The notes under the pieces are model-generated. The model ran no database searches. It saw only the letters and a list, made by a program, of their open reading frames with translations, and had not been told where the DNA came from. Of a DNA stretch of 64,000 nucleotides, positions 22,421 through 36,900 are shown piece by piece (position 1 is the first letter of the stretch; each line of letters opens with the position of its first letter). A program made the translations under genes and the position numbers. The stretch lies in the NCBI RefSeq assembly GCF_017562075.2, contig NC_054083.1, forward strand, positions 16,117,141 through 16,181,140, read 5' to 3'. The stretch is from Anopheles merus. Its lineage: Eukaryota > Arthropoda > Insecta > Diptera > Culicidae.

Positions 22421-23304
22421 AGTCAACTCTTTCTTATTTCAGCTCTAATGGGACCATCAAATAAGAGCTGGTTTCAAATTAGAGAGGTAGAAAGTAAATC
22501 AGCCATACCGGCGAACTCGTTCGACGAAAAACATTCGTCGCTCATGAGTGGACAGGGTTGTACCACTAGGTTGGCCAGTACAAAATCTATACGGTTTTTC
22601 TAATTTTTGATCTAGAGGGCTATGAAATGAGTGAAAATGAGTGTCGCGGCGAACGTTCCCGGGAACGAACGACCACCCCGATACGGCCGATAACTAGAAG
22701 TATGCAGCCTTGATTGTTGCTATAGAAAACTGCGAACACGATTGCAGATTGGAGCATGTAACGATCATCACGTACAACTGTACATCGAGTACCGTCGTGG
22801 TGGGTCGTGGTTTCGCTGACATGTGTCGAGGTAGAATAAAACTTTGTTCGAGCGGTCTATTTAACACTTGATCGTCCAGCCGATCATAAAAACCATAAAG
22901 GGGTTTCTCTTACTGGAAACGCTGGAGTTTAGAAGCCTCACCTTGTGTAGGGAGACATATCTAAACTCTTTAAATGAGAAGTCGATAGATGTTGGATGGG
23001 CACAATCCTATCCTGACAGATTATACTGATTACACTCTGCTAGATAGAACTAAATTTATATAGAAATAGAACTAATTATATCTGCTATAATTAGTTCTGT
23101 ATAGCAGATATGCTACAAGCATAAATCATTCAATAACCATGGCAACACCATACACAAATAAGAAGGGTATAGATTTCAGAGGATTATTCAAATTAGAGGA
23201 GCAAAAATGTACTGAAAATGAAGGGGCTGTCAGAAATGCTCAAATAAGAGGTGGTTTTCAAATTGGAGGGGTCTCAAATAATGAAGAGTTCACTCTATAT
23301 ATTT
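22421..23304. mobile_element. possible larger TIR element hosting MITE A copy 2
   Basis: The left end AGTCAACTCTTTCTTATTT and the right end, reverse complemented (AGTGAACTCTTCATTATTTG), are similar. Near each end there is also a direct repeat, CAAATAAGAGSTGGTTT then CAAATTRGAG. The pattern fits a degraded non-autonomous DNA element, but the TIR is short and imperfect. Confidence 0.4.
22499..22690. mobile_element. MITE family A, copy 2
   Basis: About 192 bp, same order and orientation as copy 1 across most of its length. The right end ACGACCACCCCGATACGGCC is intact; the left end (CAGCCATACCGGCGAACTCG) has diverged. Sits inside a larger repeat-like region. Confidence 0.75.
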
Positions 23305-25171
23305 TCTCACAAATTCTAGAAATTTGTTTTGGAAATTTTTATTATTTTGCGGTAAAACCTAGCCAATTTTTAAAAACTTTTTGTTTTTTGTTGACGAGAA
23401 TACCAAGAATTTTGGTGCTTTTTGATACGACAATGTCGTCTTTTTAACGATTTTTTATTCAAATATTCTCTTCGGCCCGCAATGTGATCTTTGTATTGAG
23501 CTGCCATTTCTCAACAACACGGATAAAACAGCCGGATAAAAGGAACCCGGATGAACGGTACTAATCCGGTATACCGGGACCCCCATGTAATTCAAGCAAT
23601 ATGTATCCGACTGCTTGGTGGTCTGTAGCAGCATAGACCTAGACCTACCTCAGCATACACACTTACCATTGTACAAGATTCAATTAGATAACAAACCTTC
23701 CGTTTATTCCATCCTCGTGTTTATTAGACAAAAAATGTTTTTGTTTTTCTTTTCGATACACATTATATCAGCACATGTTTGCAATGTATTCAGTACTGTT
23801 GGTGCATCGGTGTAACCACCGCACTATTTGCCCGCAATTTTATTTCTCCTGCTTCTCCACCGTTCCGGTGCTTGTTGACGGTGCTTTACAGGGTCCATGT
23901 CTTGGTTAAGTTGTTTAACTCTCCCCTTTGTCCGGATTTAATACATGCTTCAACTCCGGAGTACGGATCGGTAGCAAACACTTTAAACAATCTTGGTAAT
24001 GCTTTTCTTTTTCTGATCCAGTAAACAAATATATGCTTTTTTATACATTCATTCTTACGCTGGTACATACACACAAATAACATTCAGTCCCTGGAAATGT
24101 AACAGATCGCGGCACTGAATTCGATGAACTTATTGCTTCGGTGCTTCTGCTCTAACTACGATGAAGTATTTGCTCTTGGATGTTGTTTGTAGTGCCAGGG
24201 AGGCGGAGTGAATTAACAATCATACTAACAACCAATACTTTCGTTATACAGGGATACGTAGTCAAAGCAGGGAAAAACTAGACGAAACCAAACGCACGTA
24301 CACACACACGCAATGATATGCTTTTTGTTGTCGTATTAACTCCTTAGAAGCTTCATCTTCCAATTGTTTCGAATTCGTCGCAGAGGCAGCTATGGCTTCT
24401 TCCTCTTGTTAATTTACTGTTTTGCTTACCAACGAAGATGTATTGACTCAGTTTCTTTCTGGGTTTCAAGTGGCTTTATTTTTCTCTTCTTATTGACTTG
24501 TGTATCATCGGCATTCTCTTGCTGTTTTTTTTCCAATCACTCTTTACAACACCGTTATGCACTCTTTACAACACCGCTTACAAACGCAGTACATAAACGA
24601 ATATATGTTGAGTTACAAAGCTGGTGATGTTTTGTAAGCAAGCTGTTTGACGTTGTTGTTATGGCTATTTGCTTGTTTTCTGCATTGGTTTGTAAAAATG
24701 AACGAAACATGGTAGCGTGTTTTTAGCATTATTTACAATACACCCTCGCTGTTTTCCATCTGTTATTCCTTCATCTCTTTATTGTGCTTACCAAATTTTA
24801 TATTTAGTTTCACGATTGTTTTTCCTTTACATCAGCAATGCTTAATGTTTATTTTCCATTTTATTTGCTTTGTCCTTTGTTTTGCTGTTTTAACCGCAGT
24901 GATTTGAATGATCTGATTACTCTATTTCGGTTGTTTGCTTGCTTTAACACATTTTCCTTCACTCTCGTAATCGAAGCGCTTTAGTTGACTAGCAATTGCC
25001 AATGGGTTTTGTTTGTTTTTCCTAAGCTTTGTCTTGTTATACTTCTTCTAGCGTTATAAAATCGTTTCACTAAGCTGCTGCTGCCGTTTTGCTCGATATA
25101 AACCCACAGTTAATGTTGCATTGCGTGCACACCAGCAACGCAAAGCTTGTCGGTTTATTTTCTCTAAAATT

Positions 25172-25206
25172 ATACACATACACACACACACACACATACA
25201 TACATT
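25172..25206 (+). repeat. CA-rich microsatellite
   Basis: Short ACACAC/ACATAC tract in the T-rich intergenic region. Confidence 0.8.
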
Positions 25207-27805
25207 TAGGGTGGATTTCGTAATTGTTACTTTACATCCTATCAGCACATCAGCGCCCAGCAATGCTTTTCTACTCGATCTGTGTTTGTTTTTTTCTCTC
25301 TCCCTTTTTTCGCTACATCATCTCTCTAGCACATTCTATTTTTTATTATGCATCGATTTTATGTACAAACAGTGGTCTTACGTTTTCCATTTTAGGTGTT
25401 TTTCTTTGCTGTTTCCTCGTGCGTACGAATTGGGGATGCGGGTATAGATTTTACTCAACCAAATTTAAGCAAACTTAAAAACTGCACACTCACACACCCT
25501 GATGCTTTTCAGTACTACGCATACATACACATACGTCACAAATACCCATTCACACATATGTTTGCATACACACACACACACATACTAACTCTCGTTTTTA
25601 TTTTGTTTCTAGCGCTTTTTTGTTATCTTCAAGTGATGTTGAGCCATAAAAGCGCGCGAAAACATTTTAAACCTATGTCGGATTCGTTTAGAGACAAGCT
25701 GTATGTGTTTGTTTATTTAGTTGTATTGACGGATTAAAAACTTAAGTCGACTTTATTTCAGTTGTATTGAACGTTTTCTACCTCAGTGGGATGTGTTGCA
25801 GCATTGCCTTGTATCAATAAATGCGGTCCTTTTTTATAAAGCACTGTTTTTCCTCTCCGGTCTAATGATAAGGAATGTTTTGTTATCCTGTTTGATTTGT
25901 TAAAACAAAGTTGCTAGGAATTTTAACTCATATTTATTTTAATTTGAATTCGGGTTTTTGCACTAACTGTTGCATACATTAGGCTTATAACAAAGCCAAT
26001 AGCCCCTTTCATTTTCTTTCAGGGACGCTTTTGGAGGTAATAAAAAAACGCATCAAAGCTAAAGCAGTGTTACTTAACTTATTACGGCCACATTGATACA
26101 TTTTCACATTAAAATTCAATTCATTCAATTTTTGTTGATATGATAGTGTTGCTCATTATTGTTCTCTTAATGTTCTTTGCTTTGAAGTCTATTGGTCAAA
26201 TTCACTTAACATTGCTTGATTGAGGGAAACTGTTGTGGAGTTTTAACATAGACACACGCACACATTCACCCACACGTGCACACAATGATTCCCTTATGTT
26301 CGTTGCAGGCCTAAGGCAAAGGAAAGAATTGACGAATTTTGATTGTGATTTTTCTAGTTTGGGTCACGAAGGGAATGAAGGATTTTATAAGGTTTATTTT
26401 TTGTTTTTTTGAGATGGTTTGAGTATGAAATGATCCTCTCTACTAAAGGCTCTAGGGCACTCCTTTCGATAGACATGGTTAAGCTACTTGCATACAGGGA
26501 AAGTGGAAATTGCAAATAGAAACAGCGAAAAAACTCTTGATTTCTCTCAGTAGAATAAACAGAAAAATAAATGGACAAACGTTAATGAACATATTGGACC
26601 TAATCGTGCAATAGCTCTCAACTTAAAACGGTCTTTTTGGCATAGAATGCACAAGTTTCTGCTCGAATAAAAGGGGGTTTTTGACACTTTTTTCTGGATT
26701 TTAGTTTTTAATTTTACCATGCACAAGATCATTCACATAGTACAGTGGATGTTGATTGACTGAGAAATTGTGTTGATTGAAGTGCGCGTACTTCATTTGC
26801 TACCGTGCAACCGGTGAGAAGAGAACTCAATGCCAAGGCAAACCAAACAAATTATTTCAGAATATCCAATTTTAATCAAACTAGTTTGATTTTTACAGCA
26901 GCCATACTTGAAGGGCGCTTTTACCGATACCGAGTTTCTAACACAGATGCTCCAACATATCGAATATCGATGCGGCAACCGAATCACTCATCCGTAGCTA
27001 GCAAAACCCTTTTTTTAATTAAATCTAACCTTTCGGAGCGGCCGTGCGCAGAACTAGAAAACTTTGGGCCCCGTTTTCCTCACCAGCATCGCCACGCAAG
27101 CGGCTAGCTGCCATCGTAGGCTAATAAATCATTTCGTCCCTTTTTGCGCCACAATGCTTCCTTTACAGTTTTCCGGGAACGGAAATGAAAAAAAACAGCA
27201 AAAACTCCTTTAATAATGCTCGGTTCATACGTGCGTATAAATTGTGCCTTAATTTATAGCTTCTCCACCACGAAATCGAAAGGCTCGGTTTTAGCGTCGT
27301 TCGCATCACTACGACGAACGGCAGAATGAAAAACCGACCAAGGTGCGCCATTGTTTATCGCTTCGACGTTGGCAGGACTGCATCGTTCGATTTGCTTGGG
27401 CTTTTGTTCTATTCTAATGAAACTGCCCTTTAGCGTAAGCCACGGAATAACGTTTCATTTCAAGTCAATTTACTATCGCAGTGCAAGCGTACGATGGAGG
27501 GTGCATCGTAATCAGCTCGCTTCCTTGAAAAGCTCGCTCGATTAAAATGTACCGTAAAATGTGAAAGAATTCCAATTGCTCTTTTATTTCCACGAACAGC
27601 ACAATATGTTCTGTCTTTTTCCGCTGTGTGTTTCCATTTAGTTCCCAGGAGTGTAGTGTATGTTAGAGGAAGTGTAGAAAAAATCCGGCAAAGGACTGTT
27701 TTTACGTTTTTCAAATAAATCGATCGGTATCGAGCAGTGGAACATTTCCTTCCCAGTACGATACTATGCTATAAACAAAGCGTATTGTGCTTCACTGTTT
27801 CCTTA

Positions 27806-27808
<3 letters not shown>

Positions 27809-27851
<43 letters not shown>
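27809..27851 (+). repeat. CT dinucleotide microsatellite
   Basis: Over 20 uninterrupted TC units in the intergenic region. Confidence 0.95.
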
Positions 27852-27858
<7 letters not shown>

Positions 27859-30598
27859 TCTATCTCTTTCTTTAAATATCTCTCTTAAAAAACAATTTTT
27901 CTGCTCTTGTGCTGCCTTTCTGTATCTATGCCCCACAAACCCACATTAGTGAACAAACGCCGGCAAACTTTAGCACATTTTGTAGTGACTTTCCAGGAAT
28001 CCACTCTCTTCCTTCAGTATAGAAGGATATAAACGCTACTCAAGCAACAACCAACAAGCAACAAAACAAGCTGTGTTATCATCCATGTGGCAACATCCTC
28101 GTTCCTCGTAACGTAAGTTTTTTAATCCGAATCAGTTAATCCATGAATTCAAAATAGCAGCAAGTCAATTTAATGCGAGAGCTTTGCAAAGAGCAACACG
28201 GAACACACCCAACCCGTTGTGCTTAAACTTTAAAAGTCCCGTCGTGTACCGTGCTCCTGTCCCAACGTTAGCTCTCAACCCATAGCAAACTCATTTTTCG
28301 ATCCCATCCACCATCCAGGTTGATTAGATTGTGTTGTCTAGTGGCCATGAACGAAGGGGAAGAAAGTGGGCAATTGGGGACCACTTGGTGGTAGAGCAGG
28401 AAGATAAGTGGTGAGAAGTGAAAAACTTTATCTCGCTACACCATAAAAAATAGCCCCCAACAGGAACCAACAGGACTAGAGAACAATGAAACTGACCAGG
28501 CGCCTCCATCGGGAAAGGAAGGAACGCAAGTGAAGCGTTCTATTTACTGACGTCTGTTTTTTTTATTATTATTCTGAACACTCGCCATAAAGATTAAAAA
28601 TTATAATGCTCAGTTATGAAAATGGTTCAACTATTGCATGAGTCGCGCAGTATATTGGAAAAGTTAGAAATACAATTAGACTTGCGGTTAAGTTCAACGG
28701 CGCAGTGAACGTTTCGTTCGCTGCGAACGCTATGTTTCCTGTCTCTCAAGGCTGTATTATCAACGAAAGCGTTGGTTGGACGAGACAACCCTCTCTATCG
28801 ATCAGCGTCCTTTGCATTGCGCTTGATAAATTACACAATACGATGACAGCCGTCCGTCGTGACGCATGTAACACAAGCAAGTGTTCTCTTACCCTGTTGC
28901 TGCTGCGCTTCACTTGGGACAGGTGAAAGAACAAAAAGGTGCAAGAGAAAAAAAAATCGAATGGAGCTGAAGATCAACTAACAAACCAGTCGTTGGCAGC
29001 CATTTCTATCGCAACCGACACAGGATATTGTTTCGCCTGTGGATTGTCCCTTCCTTCCGCTCCGCCGGCTCGATTGACAACGGTTATCGATTGGTGAATG
29101 TTTTGCAAATGTACCAGTCTTGCTGGAAACGCTTGTATCTGTGGGTGAGTTTGTGTGTAGATATCTGGAAAAGCAAATGTTCAAGTTTGCATACGGGGGC
29201 GTTGACGTAATATCCGTGCTATTTTTGCAATGAAACACGAGGCGTAGCTCGGGAGTTACGAAACGGATGGATCAATCGAGGATCAAATTCCACCCACGGT
29301 TACGGCAGGATACAGGCACAGGTAAAACAAATTTCACAAGGATGGAAAGGAACTGTTCACTATCTAAAAAATCCACCACCTTCAACGACCGTTTGATTTT
29401 ATCCTTCGGAGAAAGGCCGGCGAATACAGGTATTCGATTGTACATTCTAATGAAACAAGCTTCTTATTAGCGAAGGTAGCATGTCGATTGATTAGGTCGA
29501 AAGATAATGACTAGCATACTTTCTTACGCAGAAATTTCAAAATAAATGAAGTAAGCCAATGAACAATATCACACGAAAGGCGATCGATGATTTGGGGGAC
29601 ATGCTCTAATTAGAACCCCAGCGTGTATAAAACAAGGCTTTTTATAGGATTGAAATACCTTACAATCGGCCCAACGATGTTGTGGCAACATCTATTTTAG
29701 ATGATTTATTCCACGATGTATTGACTGTTTCCTTAGTAATACGGAATGTGTCAAGTATGTTTTAACATCGCCCCAACATCACTCTACTAAATGCATAAAT
29801 AAAGCTCTTCTCGTTGTAAACAAGGTGAGTTAGGTTTTTTTGGTTTGAACATAAAATAAAACTCCTTAAAACTATCCCAGTACATGATTTGTTGAAAAGT
29901 AGACTCAGGCAACTGGAGCAACAAAAAAAATCAAACTTTTACTAATTAACAATTTCCACTTACCTTGCAGCTTGCTTCAAACCAATCCATTGTCTACCTT
30001 GCTTTCGCTGTCCTCCTTGCACGTTCGTACTTATAAAAGAATAGTTAACTCTAAACGCGGTGTTAAGTTCCGTCTGTCACTAGCAGAATGCTTCGCTTGA
30101 TTCGATTTAAACCAACGCCAGATTCTTTCTTTTTTTATCCGCTTTCACGCTACTTGTTAGTCGGTTGACTCCTTGATTTAAAGTTTTGTTTGTTTAATAT
30201 TCTCCTTTCCACATTCATTCCCGTTTTTCATACACATGGATCACCTTATCATCCTTATTTTCGATGCTTACTGTAGTTGTTTTTGTTCGTTTCTTCCCTC
30301 ACTTTCCATACTTTTTTTTCTTTTTCCGGCTACCCTTGCATTGTGTGTGTCCTTTGCTTCATTTTACAGTGTGTTGTATGTGTTATTCTGTTTTCTTCGT
30401 TAGTAAATATGATTCCGCTTGTTTCTATACATACACTGAGAAATTAGCTACTCAACACACGATATTTTCTCTTTCTGAATGGACGTTTGCGTGTTTGTGT
30501 GTGTGTGTGCTTTGTACACATTTTGTGTATGTGTTTGGTTACCGCTGCCGGTTTCTGTAGATGGGCGTTTGTTATATATTTCTTTTCCATTTAACCGT

Positions 30599-30627
30599 TT
30601 TATTACTCGCTTTGGTTGTGTTTTATT
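30599..30627 (-). terminator. candidate poly(A) signals for the pikachurin-like gene
   Basis: Two AATAAA hexamers on the minus strand, at 30599-30604 and 30622-30627, lie about 200 nt after the stop codon. They would define a short 3' UTR. Further AATAAA hexamers occur downstream (for example 23703-23708 and 23720-23725), so this is only the nearest option. Confidence 0.35.
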
Positions 30628-30827
30628 GTAGTGTTATTAGCCTATCTTTGTTAGCGATGAGTGTGTATGTGTGTTTGCTTCTTACCGTTTTGTTTAGCCT
30701 ATAACCTATTCTTTGGTGCAATCATTCCCACCTACTACCCGCCCACCTTTGGGGCAGGTTATGCTGTGCAGCGTGGCGCCCGGGGAGCGTTCTACGGACG
30801 GACGGTAGGCACCGGGGGCATCTACCT

Positions 30828-30982
30828 TCACGGAGCGCCCGGCTCGACGTTGTGTGCCGTGCCCAGTATCGTCGCATCAAAGTTCAATCGCAGCTCGCCG
30901 GCCAGGATGAGCTCCGAGATGCAGCCCACCATGCCGGTCCGGTACCTCTGGCGGGTGTAATGAGCCGCCGCCGGCAGTCCAC
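30828..30982 (-). CDS. EGFLAM: pikachurin-like terminal exon with stop
   Basis: 155 bp: two bases completing Gly, then GLPAAAHYTRQRYRTGMVGC, ISELILAGELRLNFDA, TILGTAHNVEPGAP and stop TGA. GLYVGGLPAAAHYTR...GMVGCISELIL is the expected end of a LamG domain. Acceptor CGGTACAG. The 11-kb gap upstream is bridged by exact frame and domain continuity. Confidence 0.93.
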
Positions 30983-33900
30983 CTGTACCGCCGCGTTCGA
31001 GAATGGAAAGATATTAAATATTCAAATTAGTTAATTTGGAATCACAGACGTGCAGCGCGTGGACGAATGGGGTGAAGGGCTATTGCGGAAGGGAGCGTGA
31101 GCATGGGAAAACTAAATCGAATGGCACTATCTCTGTGTGACCGTGACAGTGTGAGTGTGATTGCGGTTCTGCCTTTACCTTCCGTACCAACCGTTCGGAA
31201 GCCGTTCTATAAATTGTAGTCGAACTGTGCACATATTTGCCATTTTTTCCGCCAGCCAGAGAGATAGGAGATACAGATTGAATTCCGTAGCAGATGGCTG
31301 CGGATGCAAAATAGTGAAACCCGACCCTTGAGCTCGTTAGTGTGCAAAGATTTTATGTAAATCCGCACAGTTGTCCAAAAATTGTCACAGCCACGATCGC
31401 AACGAGACGTGCGGCGGCTTGCTCATGGACAGAAACTGGGCCAACTGGTACCCTACATCACCATTTAGGGGTGTAACACCACATATTCATTTCGAATTCT
31501 CGGCCCCCACTCCAACTCAGTGCCGGTATGGTTTTGGGTGCAGTAGGGGCAGGTGGACATGCACGGAATTGAATTGAATTGATTCAAAAAGGCTTTTGCA
31601 ACAGTTTTCAGTCGGATCCGCATGGCACAGACCTCCGTTTGCCCTTTTGCTTTGCACTGTAAAATCAATTTTGTGGCCAGGAAAACGGAAGAAATTAAAA
31701 CCTTTGGCCAGAACCATAAAAACGACGAGACAGAATTGGGATTAGAACTGTTTTATTGAAAGTAATATGAATTGGGTTATTTGAGGGGATAGGAAATATT
31801 TATTAATTCCCGGTTGAGTTGCTGTAGAGATTCGAAAAGGCAGAAATAAAGTATTGTTTTTTTCTAATCATGAGTTTTGTCTTAAAATACTCAAGTTTTT
31901 ACTATATATTCTATAATTTTTCATTAAATTTGATGAAAAAAATTATTTCCGTGTAATGAATGCTAAACTAATAAGTATAACATATTTCAATCCTTTCACT
32001 TTTTAGTCGGCTTTACAGTTCTGCTTGCATTCGCAAACTAAAAAGATCTTCTAGCTCGTACGTAGGGCGTATGTTTCTCTTGGCTCTCTAGCAAATCACC
32101 ATACGCACACAGACACAACGTTTCATAGTTCCACCTCACAACCCCGGCCAACACGTGTTGTCTACCAGCGTGTTAACCCTTCCGAACCTCAGCCTACCTA
32201 CAATTGGGAAGCGAACAGGATTATATTATGCTGGACGAGTTAATTAATAACGAAATTAGTTCCTCGACCGGATACATCGGGACCGAGTTTGATTAGTTTC
32301 GTTGTTGGAAAATTAGTGAATCCTGGTTCGAACACACTATTCGATTCTACTGCTCCGGTACCGATGTTTGCGAAGGCGGGCGACCGGACCACACATCGAA
32401 CAGGGAGTGTAATTTGACTCCCACACGTCTGTACACCCGTTGCGGGTCGAGATGGGACCGGAGCATTCGAATTGGAAAATCACAATTTGAATTTCAATAC
32501 AGCACGTCACAAACCTGTCGAGGGGAGGCTTGCGCTTGTCGCCGAATGGTACGTGACCGGCAGGCTGTTTTTTGGCCCGAGAAGAGTGTCACCTTTTGGT
32601 GGCACAATAGCGGCACGGTGACATTTGGGTGAATAGATTAACGAATTTTGAATAACAGTTAGCAAACATGTTTTGTGCGTTGCTCTTAGAGCACTCTGGT
32701 TACACTCAAGCAATTTTATTTATTACCAATTTGGCCATTCTAGTCTTTTTTTTTTAACTGTATCGTATGTCAACTGTATCCGTTTGGTTTATCCTTTGCA
32801 GACTGCAATCGAACTATTTCGATAAAATACCAAAGCTGTTTCTATCAATTATGTGTGTACCAGTTGCTGGGAAATGTGAATAGGAAATTATGGTCTGCTG
32901 TTTGGCGAAAACAAGAAAAACCGACTCATATGCACATAACAACTGCGTAGGTTCTCAGACTTCAAATTGAATAAATTATTTTCAATCAAATCTACTGAAA
33001 TTGTGAAGTATCATCCTAATCTTTTCAATCAATTTATCCGTTGTGTCAATTACGAAATTTACACCTTAATCTCTACGAGCGGTATACAGGGGTATGTATA
33101 TACATTTTGGTCGGGAAATTATACTTTTTTTTTCTTTTAAAACAAATTTGGTACAAAGGTATGGACATAATTATTATTTAAACATTTTTAATTAACACTT
33201 ATTTAAACAAGTGTTTGATTTTGTAAATGAAACAGATAGGAGAAAAATTATTTAAACCTAAATGAATAAAACCATCAATGAAGTTCATATTTAATAATAA
33301 AATTTTATATAGTTCAGCATTAAAGGCAGCCAAAGATTAAAACCGTATGGCATCCGATCACAAAAAAAAACTGTAGTAACATGAATCTTTAAAATTCGCA
33401 TTTCTTCACTTAATATTCATATAAATTAATATGCAATAAAACAAAATATATTTCATTTTTAACATGAAAAAATATCACTTCCCATACAACATGTATGGAA
33501 TACCCGGGTATACCGGTCGCAGTGATAAGTGATATAATAATAAACATTTAGGATTACAAAAAAAAACGTTTATGTGTACCCTTAGAATTAAAAGTATTAA
33601 CGATTAGTAAAAAAATAAATAGGAATCATTATTCTATGATACCTATTTATTAATGATGATATTATCATTCCATCAAAACATATTGCAGGTTTAGATTGAA
33701 AATCATACCCGTGTACCGAGCCGTAGGGTTTGAAGATTAATGTGAATCAGGTACATTGACTACTACCGTTCCATGTTTTTTTTCTTTCCGTCCTGCTAGC
33801 AACGGCTTTCTATTATTTTACTAGTTAGAACAAGCTATAAGCATCACTTGCCAGTGTACAGCAGACATATGAAGAATGTAAAATGCGAGTGCTTTGATGC

Positions 33901-36900
33901 CTTTGGTTCAATAGGTAGCTATCAAATTGCAAGCTTGAAAAGTATCCTGAAAGTATAATATTCTGGTTAAAAACACAGTAAAATGAATCATTTGTATTTT
34001 TCAACTATATAATATAAATATCTTTCTAACGTATTTACAAGTTTATTTGTATTTTTTATTAGAATTTGCACACCTTTTAAGATTGTCTTCATTGTATTTG
34101 TGGAGAACTTTACAAATTGTTTGACCTCTGTTTCACCTTTTTAATGTACAAATTGATTCTTTTTTTACTAAGCTTGCTGAAAAGCTATGCGTATCATCTG
34201 CTTCAACATTTCTCTACACACATGTTCACAGTAATAATCGGCAATGATAAAATTGTATTCTTTAAGAAAGCCAATCAGTTAGATTATGTGCAATATGGTA
34301 AGATAGCGCATATTCGCATAAGCACGGATCAATATTCATCTTAGTTCAAACACTGCTACAAACTGTGCTTAAAGAAATGTAATGTCTTTTCAAAGACCAG
34401 TTCAAACTTAAACGTTCCCCAATGTCGAGCGATTTGTAGATCGATCACCGCACCGGATCTTGTAAGGTAATCGAATAGATATATAAATTTCACAGTGACT
34501 CATAATCAATCAAATTTTTATCAACACCAATATGGTCAATGATGGGCGTATTCTAGATTGCAATGAAAAGAAAAGTTTTTGTAATTATTGGAGATTGAAT
34601 ACAATGGTAATGTTAGGAAGGCATTATATTATTGTTTAATTAAACTTTAAGAAATAATAGCTAAATTATACAACTTTGTTCTTCATACACATGATAATTC
34701 GCAAAAATAAAAATTAAGTTTAAAAAATGCTGGAGCCAATTGCTTGCCCAAAAATATTAGGCTATTCAAGTTTCACCGAATTCATAATTCAGCATACATC
34801 GAATATGCATTTTTCTGCATTTACCATAGGACCTACAGCCTTGCTGAAAATATAAATTGTAGAAAAATTGTAAAAATGACCCTATAATTGAAACATCATG
34901 ACAACAAAGACTCACATTCAAAATCTATAGTAAAAATACGAATAAAAGTGTTGCTATCTTTTAAAAGTGCCACACTCACTGTAGCAGTAAATAATTACAC
35001 CCGCTGCAGAACGGTGTCGTGCTTTATGCGATCCAATAAATTTGACTACCTTCCTCCATTACCGCACGGTACAATCCATTGCTGCCCACCCAGAATGGTC
35101 AGTAAAGTTTGACAGAAATGTTTTATTTGCCAAGTGGCGTCACCAGCTGACCCATTGATTGCTCAAATGAGAAACGAGCATCGCCAGGGGAGGTAAGGAG
35201 CTTCACCAAGAGCAGCTTGGACCCATGTGCAATAAATAAATCAACTTTTATTCGTAAAATTTTCAATAACCATTTGCTGCTGCTGTTGCTGTCGTCTCTG
35301 TTGACCAATGGCACCCGATAGATTGGAGAGGTGGAAACATATTTCTCACGAGCAAACCGCTAGCAAACTTCACCCGATGATGACGGCGTTGATGCCCGCA
35401 AAGTGCAAGAAACGAAATTGAGAATAGCAAAATGACCATGCAAAGAATGCGACCGTTCGAATGTCGTTGGATGCTGTTCGGTTTCGATGAGCCGCTTGAG
35501 AAAGTGGTACGGGACAGCAATAAAACGAGCGCTTCAAGTATGCTGTAGAGCCATAGTGCCGTCATTCTGAAGCATGGAAACTATATAAATGTTCATTTCT
35601 TTATCCCATCCGTGCCTTACCCCGTTTCTTGTGCTTCCGATGTTCCCTGCACGTGACGGTGTATCCGTCCGGTAGCGATGAGCGGGATGGCAGCACTTCT
35701 CGACACGTCACGAGTGTACTGCCACGAATGATTACTGGATGTCATCCCAAGCGATTGGAGTGACAATAGACGTGAAGGGAAGGCAGATGGCACAGGCGGT
35801 GCGACGAAAAGCAATGAAAAGACACATATGCAGCAGTGCAAGCTGCGAACGGGCACATACCCACACTCGTAGTGATAACAAATGAAGATATCATTTCGTT
35901 TTCGAGGATCCACTTTGCAGCGCGTCCCTACCCCTACGCTCACCCGTCGCCACCGCCACCGACATCACCAAACTGGGGCTCATGAATGTTCAGCAAATGC
36001 AACTGTTGAGTGTACAAAGAGTGTGTGCTTTATAAAAGCGAAATAAAAATGGCACATCCGTGCGAATCATAAATTTTCTCCCCTGGCACATAGTTGCGCA
36101 GGGGTGTTTCCCTCCCACATGTCCATAACTGTAGGTAACAAGGTGTTTGCGTGTGTGTGTGAGCGCATGTGTTTGTTTGAGCGTTCTGCCCAATTTCGCA
36201 TTTAACACGGTTTGATGTTTGCTTTAACCGATTGCGTTTCCCCGATTGCCGGGTGCGACTTGGGGGAAGTCCTGTGGAACAATATAATAAGCGCACGTTT
36301 TGCCACCATGTGACACTCAGCAGCATACCGCAACGATTTGCGGCAAGTGCATTGTTGCAACGAGCGCAATTGCAAAACGTAATCGATTGCAATAAAAATT
36401 GAAATGGTGTAGAGTTTGTATGATGGTTGGTGTTTTTACACTGACAGTGACAAGTGACTGTGTAGGGATTTTTTACCTGTATGAAAGAGGACAGGAAGAA
36501 AGTGTCTTTTTCCTTACAATACACCAATCTCAATTCAGAGCCAATAATATAAGCAGTACTGAACATGTTTAATTTTATATGGTAATATTTTTTAAACTTC
36601 GCAGATACTCTAATATCGATGACCAGTATTTGAAGAAAATTAAGTAAAAAACAGTTTGAGATATTATAGCCAAACTGTCAAAGATCTTGTTGCTGTTATA
36701 AAATTGTTCTGAGCAATTATCTGGATGTGCACTGAATAAAAATTGGATAATTCCAGATAAAAAATATTTCAATACTGATAAAAGCTTTAATAGCATTTAT
36801 CAGTTGATGGCAAACCTAACGGTCAACAATGCCAAATTATATAAAAATGTACGTAGAGTTCCACGTGGAGTGCCTAATTGATTAACCATGCATACATATG

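Larger units (their letters stand above)
23305..30598. other. intergenic region, T-rich on the plus strand in parts
   Basis: 23600-26250 and 30000-30600 are strongly T-rich on the plus strand with many TTTGTTTT words, as expected for minus-strand 3' UTR sequence. The centre (26700-29800) is more mixed and has a CT microsatellite. No coding gene recognised. Confidence 0.4.

Noticed and set aside
35263..35943. Possible two-exon minus-strand gene in the 11-kb intron (GTAAGG donor near 35622, CTTCAG acceptor near 35566)
   Set aside because: The splice sites are plausible, but neither frame shows a known domain or convincing composition.
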